From positions 2,753,001 through 2,817,000 of the forward strand of contig NZ_CP021247.1 in assembly GCF_017309955.1 (NCBI RefSeq): a stretch of DNA of 64,000 bases, in the 5' to 3' direction. Positions 16,738-23,235 of this stretch are shown here, piece by piece. A program made the position numbers and the translations under genes. The stretch comes from Novosphingobium sp. KA1. GTDB taxonomy: Bacteria > Pseudomonadota > Alphaproteobacteria > Sphingomonadales > Sphingomonadaceae. Positions within the stretch are counted from its first letter, which is position 1. Every line of letters starts with the position of its first letter. The notes beneath the pieces were generated by a model. The model was not told the origin of the DNA. It worked only from the letters and a program-made list of their open reading frames with translations, and searched no databases.

Positions 16738-19470
16738 ATGCATTTCTCAGGTATTTTGAAGCTATCGACCGCACTTACGTCGGTGATCACGATCGGCGTG
16801 GCCGCACCGGCAATGGCGCAGGACAAGACCAAGACGGAATCCGAATTGTCGGACCAGGCTGAACCCAAGACCGACATCGTCGTCACCGGTGTTCGCGGCG
16901 CTGTCGTGGCCGCGACGGATACCAAGAAAAAGTCCAAGCAGATCGTGGACTCGGTCGTTGCCGAAGACGCGGGCAAGCTTCCGGACAACAACGTTGTCGA
17001 CGCGCTGGCGCGCGTCACCGGCGTGCAGATCGATCGTGCGCGCGGACAGGGCCAAAGTCTGACGATCCGCGGTCTCGCCGAAGTCCAGACCACGGTGAAC
17101 GGCAACAACACCAACCTGGGCGACGGTCGCTCCTTGAACCTCGCGGACATTCCGGCTGAACTGCTCAAGCAGGTCGACGTCTACAAGACGCGTACCGCCG
17201 ATCAGGTCGAGGGTGGCATTGCCGGTACCGTCAACGTCGAACTGCGCCGCCCGTTTGATCTCAAGAAGGGGCTGACGGTCGCAGGCAGCGTTCGCGGCTC
17301 CTACGACGACATTTCGGAAAAGGTCAGCCCTTACGGCAGCCTTCTGCTGGCGGACCGTTTCGACACCGGCATCGGCGAGATCGGTTTCCTGGTGAACGCC
17401 TCGTACACCAAGACGAACTACCGCGAGAACTATATCGAGAGCGAGTCGCCCTTCGAGGTCGATCTCGCCGATGGTTCGCAGGTCGTCATTCCCTATCGCG
17501 CCTACTACGGCATCGAGCAGGGCAACGTGAAGCGGCCTTCGATCAACGCGGTGCTGCAGTGGCGGGCCAGCGACAAGCTCGATTTCGTTCTTGAGGGTGG
17601 CTACCTCGGATCGCGCGAGAAGCGTTCGGTCGAGCGCCTCTATGTGCAGGACATGCCTTTCGTGGGGTCGCTGAGCAACATCGTCCTGATGCCGGATGGC
17701 CGTACGGTGAAGTCAGCTACCTACACCAATGCAACCGGCATTCCTGCGGGTATCGATACCCAGTACAATAACTTCCACTCGAACCTGTATACGACAAACT
17801 TCGAGACGCATTTCAATTCCGGTATCATGCACCTCAATGCCAGTGCTCAGTATAACTGGTCTAATGAGGGTAATTACTTCGTCGAAACCATCATTCGTCC
17901 CGGCACGCTGACATCGGCTAACATTGATTTCGCGTCGAACGTCTACAGCAAGGGCGCTCCCTCGATCTCGTTCAACGGCGTCGATCTTTCCGATATTTCG
18001 AAGTATGTCGTCGACCGCTTCCAGGACAACCATGGTGGTTCGAAGAACAAGGAATTCTCCGCCCAGGCTGACCTGACGCTGGACATCATGCCCGATGGCC
18101 TGCTGCGCAGCCTCCAGGTGGGTGGCCGCTTCAACCGCCGCGTGACGAGCCGTTATTACGGCTATCGTGACGGCTTTCCGCGCGTGAACGGTACCTATGC
18201 GCCGCTCAGCACGTTCCCGGGCTTCGATTCGGCTTCGCTGGTCGGGCCCGACATCGGCGGTTCTTCGACCGAATGGTATCGCATCCCGGGTTCGGTCGTG
18301 ATGTCCAACATCGATGCTATCCGCGAGTACATCCAGCAGTACGATCCGGCCAACGCGACCCGTTTCTCCAGCGTCTACCCGCCGAGCGATAACGGTCAGA
18401 CCTTCAATTCGACCGAGCACAACTTCGCGGCATATATTCAGGGGAACTATGCATTCGACATCGGCTCGATCAAGGTCGATGGTATTGCCGGCGTGCGATA
18501 CACGAATACCTGGGGCAAGTCGGTCAGCTATAATTACCGTCCCGGCGACGCAACCAATGGCTACCAGGATATCGTTCAGCTCTCGCCAGGCTTCGGAAAC
18601 TACTTCGATCTGCTGCCGAGTTTTTCATCGATCATCCACTTCAACCCCAAGACCCAATTGCGCTTGTCATACACGACCAATGTCTCGCGTCCTGGCTTCT
18701 ATGACATGCGTCCGTTCTACTATGCGGAAACCCGCGGAACATCGCCAGTCGTCTATGCGGGTAACCCGAACCTGAAGGCGCAGCGAGAGCATTCGTTCGA
18801 CGCGAGCGCGGAATACTACTTCGGTCGCGGTGGTCAGATCTCGGTTGCCGGGTATTACAAGAAGGCATCCGGCTTCCTGTACTACAGCCGTGAAGAAGCC
18901 TCCGCCAGCGAACTGGCAGGCTACGGTATCGATCTGTCGCAGTATGCTTCGGGTGTCGGGTACGTCGAGCAGTTGCGCAATGCGGGCGACGGCACGTTCA
19001 TCGGCATGGAAGGCACGGTTCAGTCGTTCTTCGACTTCCTGCCGGGCATTCTCAAGAACTTCGGCGCCAGCCTGAACGCCAGCCACATCTTCAAGGCGCG
19101 GATCGAATATCCCTATCCTGAAGATTTCCCGGGCGCGTTCGATTCGCCGAATACCTCCAAGTGGACCGCGAACGCGACGCTGTTCTACGATACGCCGCAG
19201 TTCAGCGCCCGTGTCGCCTACAACTATCGCTCGTCGTACCGCATGGGCATCTGGACGACCAATCCGGAATACTCGCCCTATCAGGGCAGCACGTCGAAGC
19301 TGGATGCGGCGATCAACTATACCCCAGTCGCGTTCATGACGCTCTCGCTCGAGGCTTCCAACATCCTCGGCAACGACGTCTATCGTTACCATGGCAGCCA
19401 GGAACTCCTGCCGCTCGGCGTCCGCACGCTGGCGCGGACGGTGCAGGGCAGCGTTCGTTTCCGCTTCTGA
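16738..19470 (+). CDS. TonB-dependent receptor (carbohydrate-type, TIGR01782-like)
   Basis: The ATG at 16738 follows AGGGGG and begins a clean signal peptide (MHFSGILKLSTALTSVITIG). An upstream ATG at 16690 would put 16 hydrophilic residues before it. The mature N-terminus holds a TonB box-like DIVVTG, then a plug domain with KSKQIVDSVVAEDAGKLPDN, wording typical of the large alpha- and gammaproteobacterial receptor class used for glycans. The protein ends in Phe (RFRF), as outer-membrane barrels do. At 910 residues it is full length. With an operator copy in front and the arabinosidase operon just upstream, uptake of arabino-oligosaccharides or glycopeptides is a reasonable inference. Confidence 0.9.
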   Translation: MHFSGILKLSTALTSVITIGVAAPAMAQDKTKTESELSDQAEPKTDIVVTGVRGAVVAATDTKKKSKQIVDSVVAEDAGKLPDNNVVDALARVTGVQIDRARGQGQSLTIRGLAEVQTTVNGNNTNLGDGRSLNLADIPAELLKQVDVYKTRTADQVEGGIAGTVNVELRRPFDLKKGLTVAGSVRGSYDDISEKVSPYGSLLLADRFDTGIGEIGFLVNASYTKTNYRENYIESESPFEVDLADGSQVVIPYRAYYGIEQGNVKRPSINAVLQWRASDKLDFVLEGGYLGSREKRSVERLYVQDMPFVGSLSNIVLMPDGRTVKSATYTNATGIPAGIDTQYNNFHSNLYTTNFETHFNSGIMHLNASAQYNWSNEGNYFVETIIRPGTLTSANIDFASNVYSKGAPSISFNGVDLSDISKYVVDRFQDNHGGSKNKEFSAQADLTLDIMPDGLLRSLQVGGRFNRRVTSRYYGYRDGFPRVNGTYAPLSTFPGFDSASLVGPDIGGSSTEWYRIPGSVVMSNIDAIREYIQQYDPANATRFSSVYPPSDNGQTFNSTEHNFAAYIQGNYAFDIGSIKVDGIAGVRYTNTWGKSVSYNYRPGDATNGYQDIVQLSPGFGNYFDLLPSFSSIIHFNPKTQLRLSYTTNVSRPGFYDMRPFYYAETRGTSPVVYAGNPNLKAQREHSFDASAEYYFGRGGQISVAGYYKKASGFLYYSREEASASELAGYGIDLSQYASGVGYVEQLRNAGDGTFIGMEGTVQSFFDFLPGILKNFGASLNASHIFKARIEYPYPEDFPGAFDSPNTSKWTANATLFYDTPQFSARVAYNYRSSYRMGIWTTNPEYSPYQGSTSKLDAAINYTPVAFMTLSLEASNILGNDVYRYHGSQELLPLGVRTLARTVQGSVRFRF

Positions 19471-19502
19471 TCGGGTAGCGGAAGAACGCGCGAAACAGGA
19501 CA

Positions 19503-19532
19503 GGGCTGCGCCAGCGATGGTGCAGCCCTTTT
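19503..19532 (+). terminator. Intrinsic terminator after the TonB receptor
   Basis: GGGCTGCGCC (19503-19512) pairs with GGTGCAGCCC (19519-19528) with one G-T pair and is followed by four T. It separates the receptor from the two small genes that follow, which may be reached by read-through or a weak promoter. Confidence 0.75.
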
Positions 19533-19550
19533 CGCAAGGCAGGAGGTCAA

Positions 19551-20129
19551 ATGCGTTCGAGGCTTTTTGCGTTCGCGGCCCTGATGGCCGGGATGCTGGT
19601 GTCCCCGGCTGCGACGGCGCGCGACGTCGAGACGCGTGTTGCCGCCACCGCCATGCCCTGGAATCCGGGGATCAATCGCAAGATGGATTTCGGGCGGCAT
19701 GACGGCACGCGTCCGGCCTTGGTGGTCGGTGCATTGCTGCAACCGGGGAGCCGTGTCGATTTCGCCGCATCGGGGCAGACGACGACGGTAAAGGACGGGC
19801 TCGCATTCGGGCCCGACGGGCAGCAGGAGTTCGTAACCGATGCGGCAACCGGCAATTCGGGGACGGCCTTTCCGAGCCGCTACATCGAGGCGTCCGGCTA
19901 TCCGGTGCATCTCAATGCGCTGATGGGCGCGTTTATCGATGCGGATGGACGGGTGGTGGGAAAACCGTTCGTGATCGGTTCGGGCACTTCGCGGCAGGTG
20001 CCGGAAGGCGCGCAGGCGATCTCGATGGGGCTCAACGACGACATCTATTCGGACAATGCCGGGCAGATCGTCGTTCAGGTGCACATTCCCGAAGCAAACG
20101 TGACATTGGAACCGGAGGGCGGGAAATGA
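19551..20129 (+). CDS. Small secreted beta-sandwich protein, LecA (PA-IL)-like, paralogue 1
   Basis: The 192-residue product has a signal peptide (cleavage near TARD). The mature part resembles galactophilic LecA/PA-IL-type domains in layout: an N-terminal beta strand leading to a W-x-PGI turn (AMPWNPGINRKMDF), an R-V-DF-AASG strand, and a C-terminal MGLNDDIYSDNAGQIVVQV. The last element matches the N-D/D-N calcium and sugar loop seen in that fold. The next gene encodes a clear paralogue and starts inside this stop codon. I infer sugar binding, possibly to the galactose of arabinogalactan or extensin. The alternative is an unrelated jelly-roll protein. Confidence 0.6.
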   Translation: MRSRLFAFAALMAGMLVSPAATARDVETRVAATAMPWNPGINRKMDFGRHDGTRPALVVGALLQPGSRVDFAASGQTTTVKDGLAFGPDGQQEFVTDAATGNSGTAFPSRYIEASGYPVHLNALMGAFIDADGRVVGKPFVIGSGTSRQVPEGAQAISMGLNDDIYSDNAGQIVVQVHIPEANVTLEPEGGK

Positions 20130-20671
20130 GATTGCTCGGAATCGGTGTCGCCCTTGCGGCGACGGCGGCTGTGGCCATGCCGGCAAGTGCCCGCGATGTG
20201 GTGGTGCAGGTGGATGCGCGCGCCGGGCCCTGGCTCAACAAGGCCAATCCAAAGATGCGATACGGCAAAGGGGGCGAGATCGCGCCGGTCGTTATCGGCG
20301 GCCTGGCGGATGTGTCCGGCGAGACGGTGGAGATATTCGCGGCGCAAGGGGCATCCACGCAAGTCGGCGGCGCCGACGTCGGCGTGGAAGGGGTTGCCAG
20401 CGAGGCTGTTGACGATATGCCGGGAGCGGGGAAAAAATATTACCCCAGCCTCTATGCTCCCAAAGTCCTCTATCCCACCAATCGCCATGCACTTATGGCT
20501 GTTTTTGTCGATGGCGATGGCAAATTGGTGGGCCGTCCGTTTGCGGTGGGGCAGGGGGTGAGGCTTGCAATTCCCGATGGCGCGACATCGCTTTCGCTGG
20601 GGTTCAACGACGTCGAATTTTCCGGCAATGGCGGCGCCATGACGGTCACGGTGGTCGTGCCGGATTCTTGA
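20126..20671 (+). CDS. Small secreted beta-sandwich protein, LecA (PA-IL)-like, paralogue 2
   Basis: This 181-residue protein is a tandem paralogue of the previous one. Shared features are a signal peptide ending SARD, a GPWLNKANPKMRY segment aligned with MPWNPGINRKMDF, an internal HALMAVFVDGDGKLVGRPF aligned with NALMGAFIDADGRVVGKPF, and a C-terminal LSLGFNDVEFSGNGGAMTV. The two Asp-Asn loop residues of the first copy are changed here (DVEFSGN instead of DDIYSDN), so any calcium-dependent sugar binding may be weaker or different. The start codon overlaps the upstream stop (ATGA), so the pair is translated together. Confidence 0.6.
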   Translation: MRLLGIGVALAATAAVAMPASARDVVVQVDARAGPWLNKANPKMRYGKGGEIAPVVIGGLADVSGETVEIFAAQGASTQVGGADVGVEGVASEAVDDMPGAGKKYYPSLYAPKVLYPTNRHALMAVFVDGDGKLVGRPFAVGQGVRLAIPDGATSLSLGFNDVEFSGNGGAMTVTVVVPDS

Positions 20672-20780
20672 AATTGATGGAGCCGGTTTGCTGGTGCGGG
20701 CCGGTGCTCTCGTGCTGCTGCCCGTGTTTCGCTCATCGCTGAATGGCGTTTGCGACACCTGGTAGTGCAAATAACGCAAT

Positions 20781-20814
20781 TGCTGGGCGATTTGTAATAT
20801 CGTATACGATATTT
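20781..20814 (+). promoter_or_regulatory. Shared regulon operator, copy 5 (perfect 18-bp palindrome), with overlapping promoter
   Basis: AATATCGTATACGATATT (20797-20814) is a perfect palindrome and the best copy in the window. A TTGCTG (20781-20786) lies 17 bp before TATACG (20804-20809), so the palindrome itself provides the -10 hexamer. The start codon of the DHDPS-family gene is 37 bp downstream. Confidence 0.78.
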
Positions 20815-20850
20815 AGATTAACCAGAAAACTCGCAGGAACGATTCTAGAT

Positions 20851-21765
20851 ATGGCTATTGGTTGGAAGGGCGTGTTCCCGGCTGTCACGACCCAGGTGCG
20901 TGAAGATCTCTCGCTTGATCTCGCTGATACCCAGCGTGTCGTCGACGACCTGATCAACGACGGCGTGACCGGCGTGATCGCGCTGGGCACCGTTGGTGAA
21001 AACAACTCGCTCGAATTCGACGAGAAGGTCCAGGTCCTCACCGCGATCGTCGAGGCCGTGAATGGCCGCGTTCCCGTGGTCACCGGCGTTTCGGAATTCG
21101 ATACCCGCCGCGCGGTTCGTTATGCCCAGGCTGCCGAGAAGATCGGTGCCGACGGCCTCATGCTGCTGCCGCCGATGGTCTATGTGCCCAAGGCGCATGA
21201 ACTCGTCGCGCACTTCAAGGGCGTTGCCGACCAGACCGGTCTGCCGATCATGCTCTACAACAACCCGCCGGCCTACCGCACGGTGATCGACAAGGACGTG
21301 CTGAGCGCGCTGGTCGATGTGAAGAACATCGTCGCCGTCAAGGAATCGGCACCCGACACCCGCCGCTTCACCGACTTCCGCAACACCTTCGGCGATCGCT
21401 ACACGCTGTTCGCGGGTCTCGACGACGTGGCCCTGGAAGGTCTCTACCTCGGCGCGCAGGGCTGGGTTTCGGGCCTCACCAACGCCTTCCCCAAGGAGTC
21501 GGTCGAGCTGGTCAAGGCGTTCGAGCGCGGCGACCATGCCAAGGCCATGGAAATCTACCGCTGGTTCATGCCGCTGCTCCACCTCGATGCCGAGCATGAC
21601 CTCGTGCAGTCGATCAAGCTGGCCGAGCAGGTCATGGGCCGCGGTTCGGAACGCGTCCTGCCGCCGCGCTACGTCCTCGAAGGCGAACGCCGCGCGGAAG
21701 TGATCGCGATGGTCGAACGTGCCGCCGCAACCCGTCCCGACCTCACGGTCGCGGCAGCAGCATAA
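20851..21765 (+). CDS. DHDPS/NAL-family lyase, probable delta1-pyrroline-4-hydroxy-2-carboxylate deaminase
   Basis: The ATG at 20851 gives a 304-residue protein of normal length; an upstream in-frame ATG would run through the operator. Tyr136 (MLYNNPPAY) and Lys164 (VAVKESA) match the proton-relay Tyr and Schiff-base Lys of dihydrodipicolinate synthase. The family also includes L-2-keto-3-deoxyarabonate dehydratase and the deaminase that turns delta1-pyrroline-4-hydroxy-2-carboxylate into alpha-ketoglutarate semialdehyde. The next gene, 10 bp downstream, is a hydroxyproline epimerase, which favours the deaminase. The arabonate dehydratase remains a serious alternative because the island also releases arabinose. 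True lysine-biosynthetic DapA is unlikely given the operator and neighbours. Confidence 0.82.
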   Translation: MAIGWKGVFPAVTTQVREDLSLDLADTQRVVDDLINDGVTGVIALGTVGENNSLEFDEKVQVLTAIVEAVNGRVPVVTGVSEFDTRRAVRYAQAAEKIGADGLMLLPPMVYVPKAHELVAHFKGVADQTGLPIMLYNNPPAYRTVIDKDVLSALVDVKNIVAVKESAPDTRRFTDFRNTFGDRYTLFAGLDDVALEGLYLGAQGWVSGLTNAFPKESVELVKAFERGDHAKAMEIYRWFMPLLHLDAEHDLVQSIKLAEQVMGRGSERVLPPRYVLEGERRAEVIAMVERAAATRPDLTVAAAA

Positions 21766-21775
21766 GGGAGCGTCG

Positions 21776-22774
21776 ATGCGGCACACTTTCTTCTGCATCG
21801 ACGGCCACACAGCCGGTAACCCCGTTCGCCTCGTGGCGGGCGGGGCTCCGCTGTTGAAGGGGGCCTCGATGTCCGAACGCCGGCAGGACTTCCTGTCGCG
21901 GTTCGACTGGATCCGCACGGGGCTCTGCTTCGAGCCGCGCGGGCATGACATGATGTCTGGCGGGTTTCTCTATCCGCCCTGCGATCCGGCCAACGACATC
22001 GGCATCCTGTTCATCGAGACCAGCGGCTGCCTGCCGATGTGCGGACACGGCACCATCGGCATGGTCACTTTCGGGCTCGAGCACGGGCTGATCCAGCCCG
22101 CGACGCCGGGCAAGCTGCGCGTCGAGGTTCCCGCGGGCGTGATCGAGATCGCCTACGAGACCAATGGTCCCAAGGTCACTTCGGTGCGCATCACCAATGT
22201 CCCCGCCTATGTCGCCGAGCGCGGCATCGAGGTGGACGTGGAAGGCATCGGACCGCTCTCGATCGACGTGTCCTACGGCGGCAACTACTACGCCATCGTC
22301 GAGCCGCAGGGCAGCTACACCGGGCTAGACGATCTTGGCGCCTCGCGCATCGTCGAGCTTTCGGGCCGCATCCGCGAAGCCGTGCGCGCGAAGTACGAGC
22401 CGGTCCATCCGCTGGATTCGACGATCCGCGGCGTTAGCCACATCCTCTGGGCCGACAAACCCAAGCATGAGGGCGCCGATGGCCGCAACGCCGTGTTCTA
22501 CGGCGACAAGGCAATCGACCGCAGCCCCTGCGGCACCGGCACCTCGGCACGCATCGCGCACCTGCATGCCACCGGCCGCCTGAAGGTGGGTGAGCGCTTC
22601 GTGCACGAGAGCTACATCTGCAGCCGCTTCATCGGCCGCGTCGAACAGGAAGTCATGCTGGGCGACAAGCCGGCGATCATTCCCTCGATCGAGGGTTCGG
22701 CCATCGCCACCGGCTTCAACACCATCTGGATCGACCGCGAGGATCCGTTCTGGGCTGGTTTCCAGGTAACCTGA
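21776..22774 (+). CDS. 4-hydroxyproline 2-epimerase (proline racemase family)
   Basis: The 332-residue enzyme shows both catalytic Cys of the family: Cys89 in LPMCGHGTIG and Cys252 in DRSPCGTGTSARI. Two Cys distinguish racemases and epimerases from the trans-3-hydroxyproline dehydratase branch, which has Thr at one position. The family interconverts trans-4-hydroxy-L-proline and cis-4-hydroxy-D-proline, the first step of bacterial hydroxyproline use. The ATG at 21776 follows AAGGGAG and lies 10 bp after the lyase gene, so both share the perfect operator. Proline racemase is the alternative, but the gene pair argues for hydroxyproline. Confidence 0.88.
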   Translation: MRHTFFCIDGHTAGNPVRLVAGGAPLLKGASMSERRQDFLSRFDWIRTGLCFEPRGHDMMSGGFLYPPCDPANDIGILFIETSGCLPMCGHGTIGMVTFGLEHGLIQPATPGKLRVEVPAGVIEIAYETNGPKVTSVRITNVPAYVAERGIEVDVEGIGPLSIDVSYGGNYYAIVEPQGSYTGLDDLGASRIVELSGRIREAVRAKYEPVHPLDSTIRGVSHILWADKPKHEGADGRNAVFYGDKAIDRSPCGTGTSARIAHLHATGRLKVGERFVHESYICSRFIGRVEQEVMLGDKPAIIPSIEGSAIATGFNTIWIDREDPFWAGFQVT

Positions 22775-22829
22775 TTACGATACCCACCCGTTCGGCGGGT
22801 CTGCATTCCCTCTCCGCCGACGAATTCAT

Positions 22830-22865
22830 GCCCCCGCCGGAACCCTCCGGCGGGGGCCTTTTTTT
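22830..22865 (+). terminator. Intrinsic terminator of the hydroxyproline gene pair
   Basis: GCCCCCGCCGG (22830-22840) pairs perfectly with CCGGCGGGGGC (22847-22857) and is followed by seven T. Confidence 0.93.
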
Positions 22866-23139
22866 GTCTGTGCAGGAGAGGGGCATCGCCATCCTTCGAT
22901 GGCACTGCGTCCGCGGCGGGGCAATGGACCGGTCGTCCGGCCGCGGTGTGGTCACGGCACCACGGCGCGTCCTTCGGGAATTCCACGCGGGCGCGTGACA
23001 AGGGTCCGAGAGGCCTATCGTGATTTGGGGGCAGGGGACCAGGTTCAGGCGATGGCGATGTGGCGTCCCGGCTGCGCCGTGCGGGCGTCGCGGCCGCGCC
23101 GTGCGGGCGTCACGGCTATGCATGGCGCGTCAAAGCGGC
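22866..23139. other. Intergenic stretch between convergent units, with a 2 x 22-bp tandem repeat
   Basis: No convincing gene is seen. Two head-to-tail 22-bp units (23074-23095 and 23096-23117, differing at two positions) begin GCGCCGTGCGGGCGTC. The rest is GC-rich and has no other recognised feature. Confidence 0.5.
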
Positions 23140-23179
23140 AAAAGAAAACCCGCCCGAACCTCGAAAGGCCGGGCGGGTT
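23140..23179 (-). terminator. Intrinsic terminator of the TonB receptor at 23236-26160
   Basis: On the minus strand AACCCGCCCG pairs with CGGGCGGGTT (arms 23170-23179 and 23147-23156), followed by TTTTCTTTT. Confidence 0.85.
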
Positions 23180-23235
23180 CCGTATCGCGGCGACGGTCCC
23201 GAGGATGGGGCGGGAGCCGTCGCCGAAAGGCAGGA

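Noticed and set aside
20851..21765. Annotation as dapA (4-hydroxy-tetrahydrodipicolinate synthase)
   Set aside because: The fold and catalytic residues fit, but the perfect operator and coupling to a hydroxyproline epimerase make a catabolic role far more likely.
22878..23139. Possible CRISPR or other repeat array
   Set aside because: Only two adjacent 22-bp units without spacers are present, and there are no cas genes in the window.
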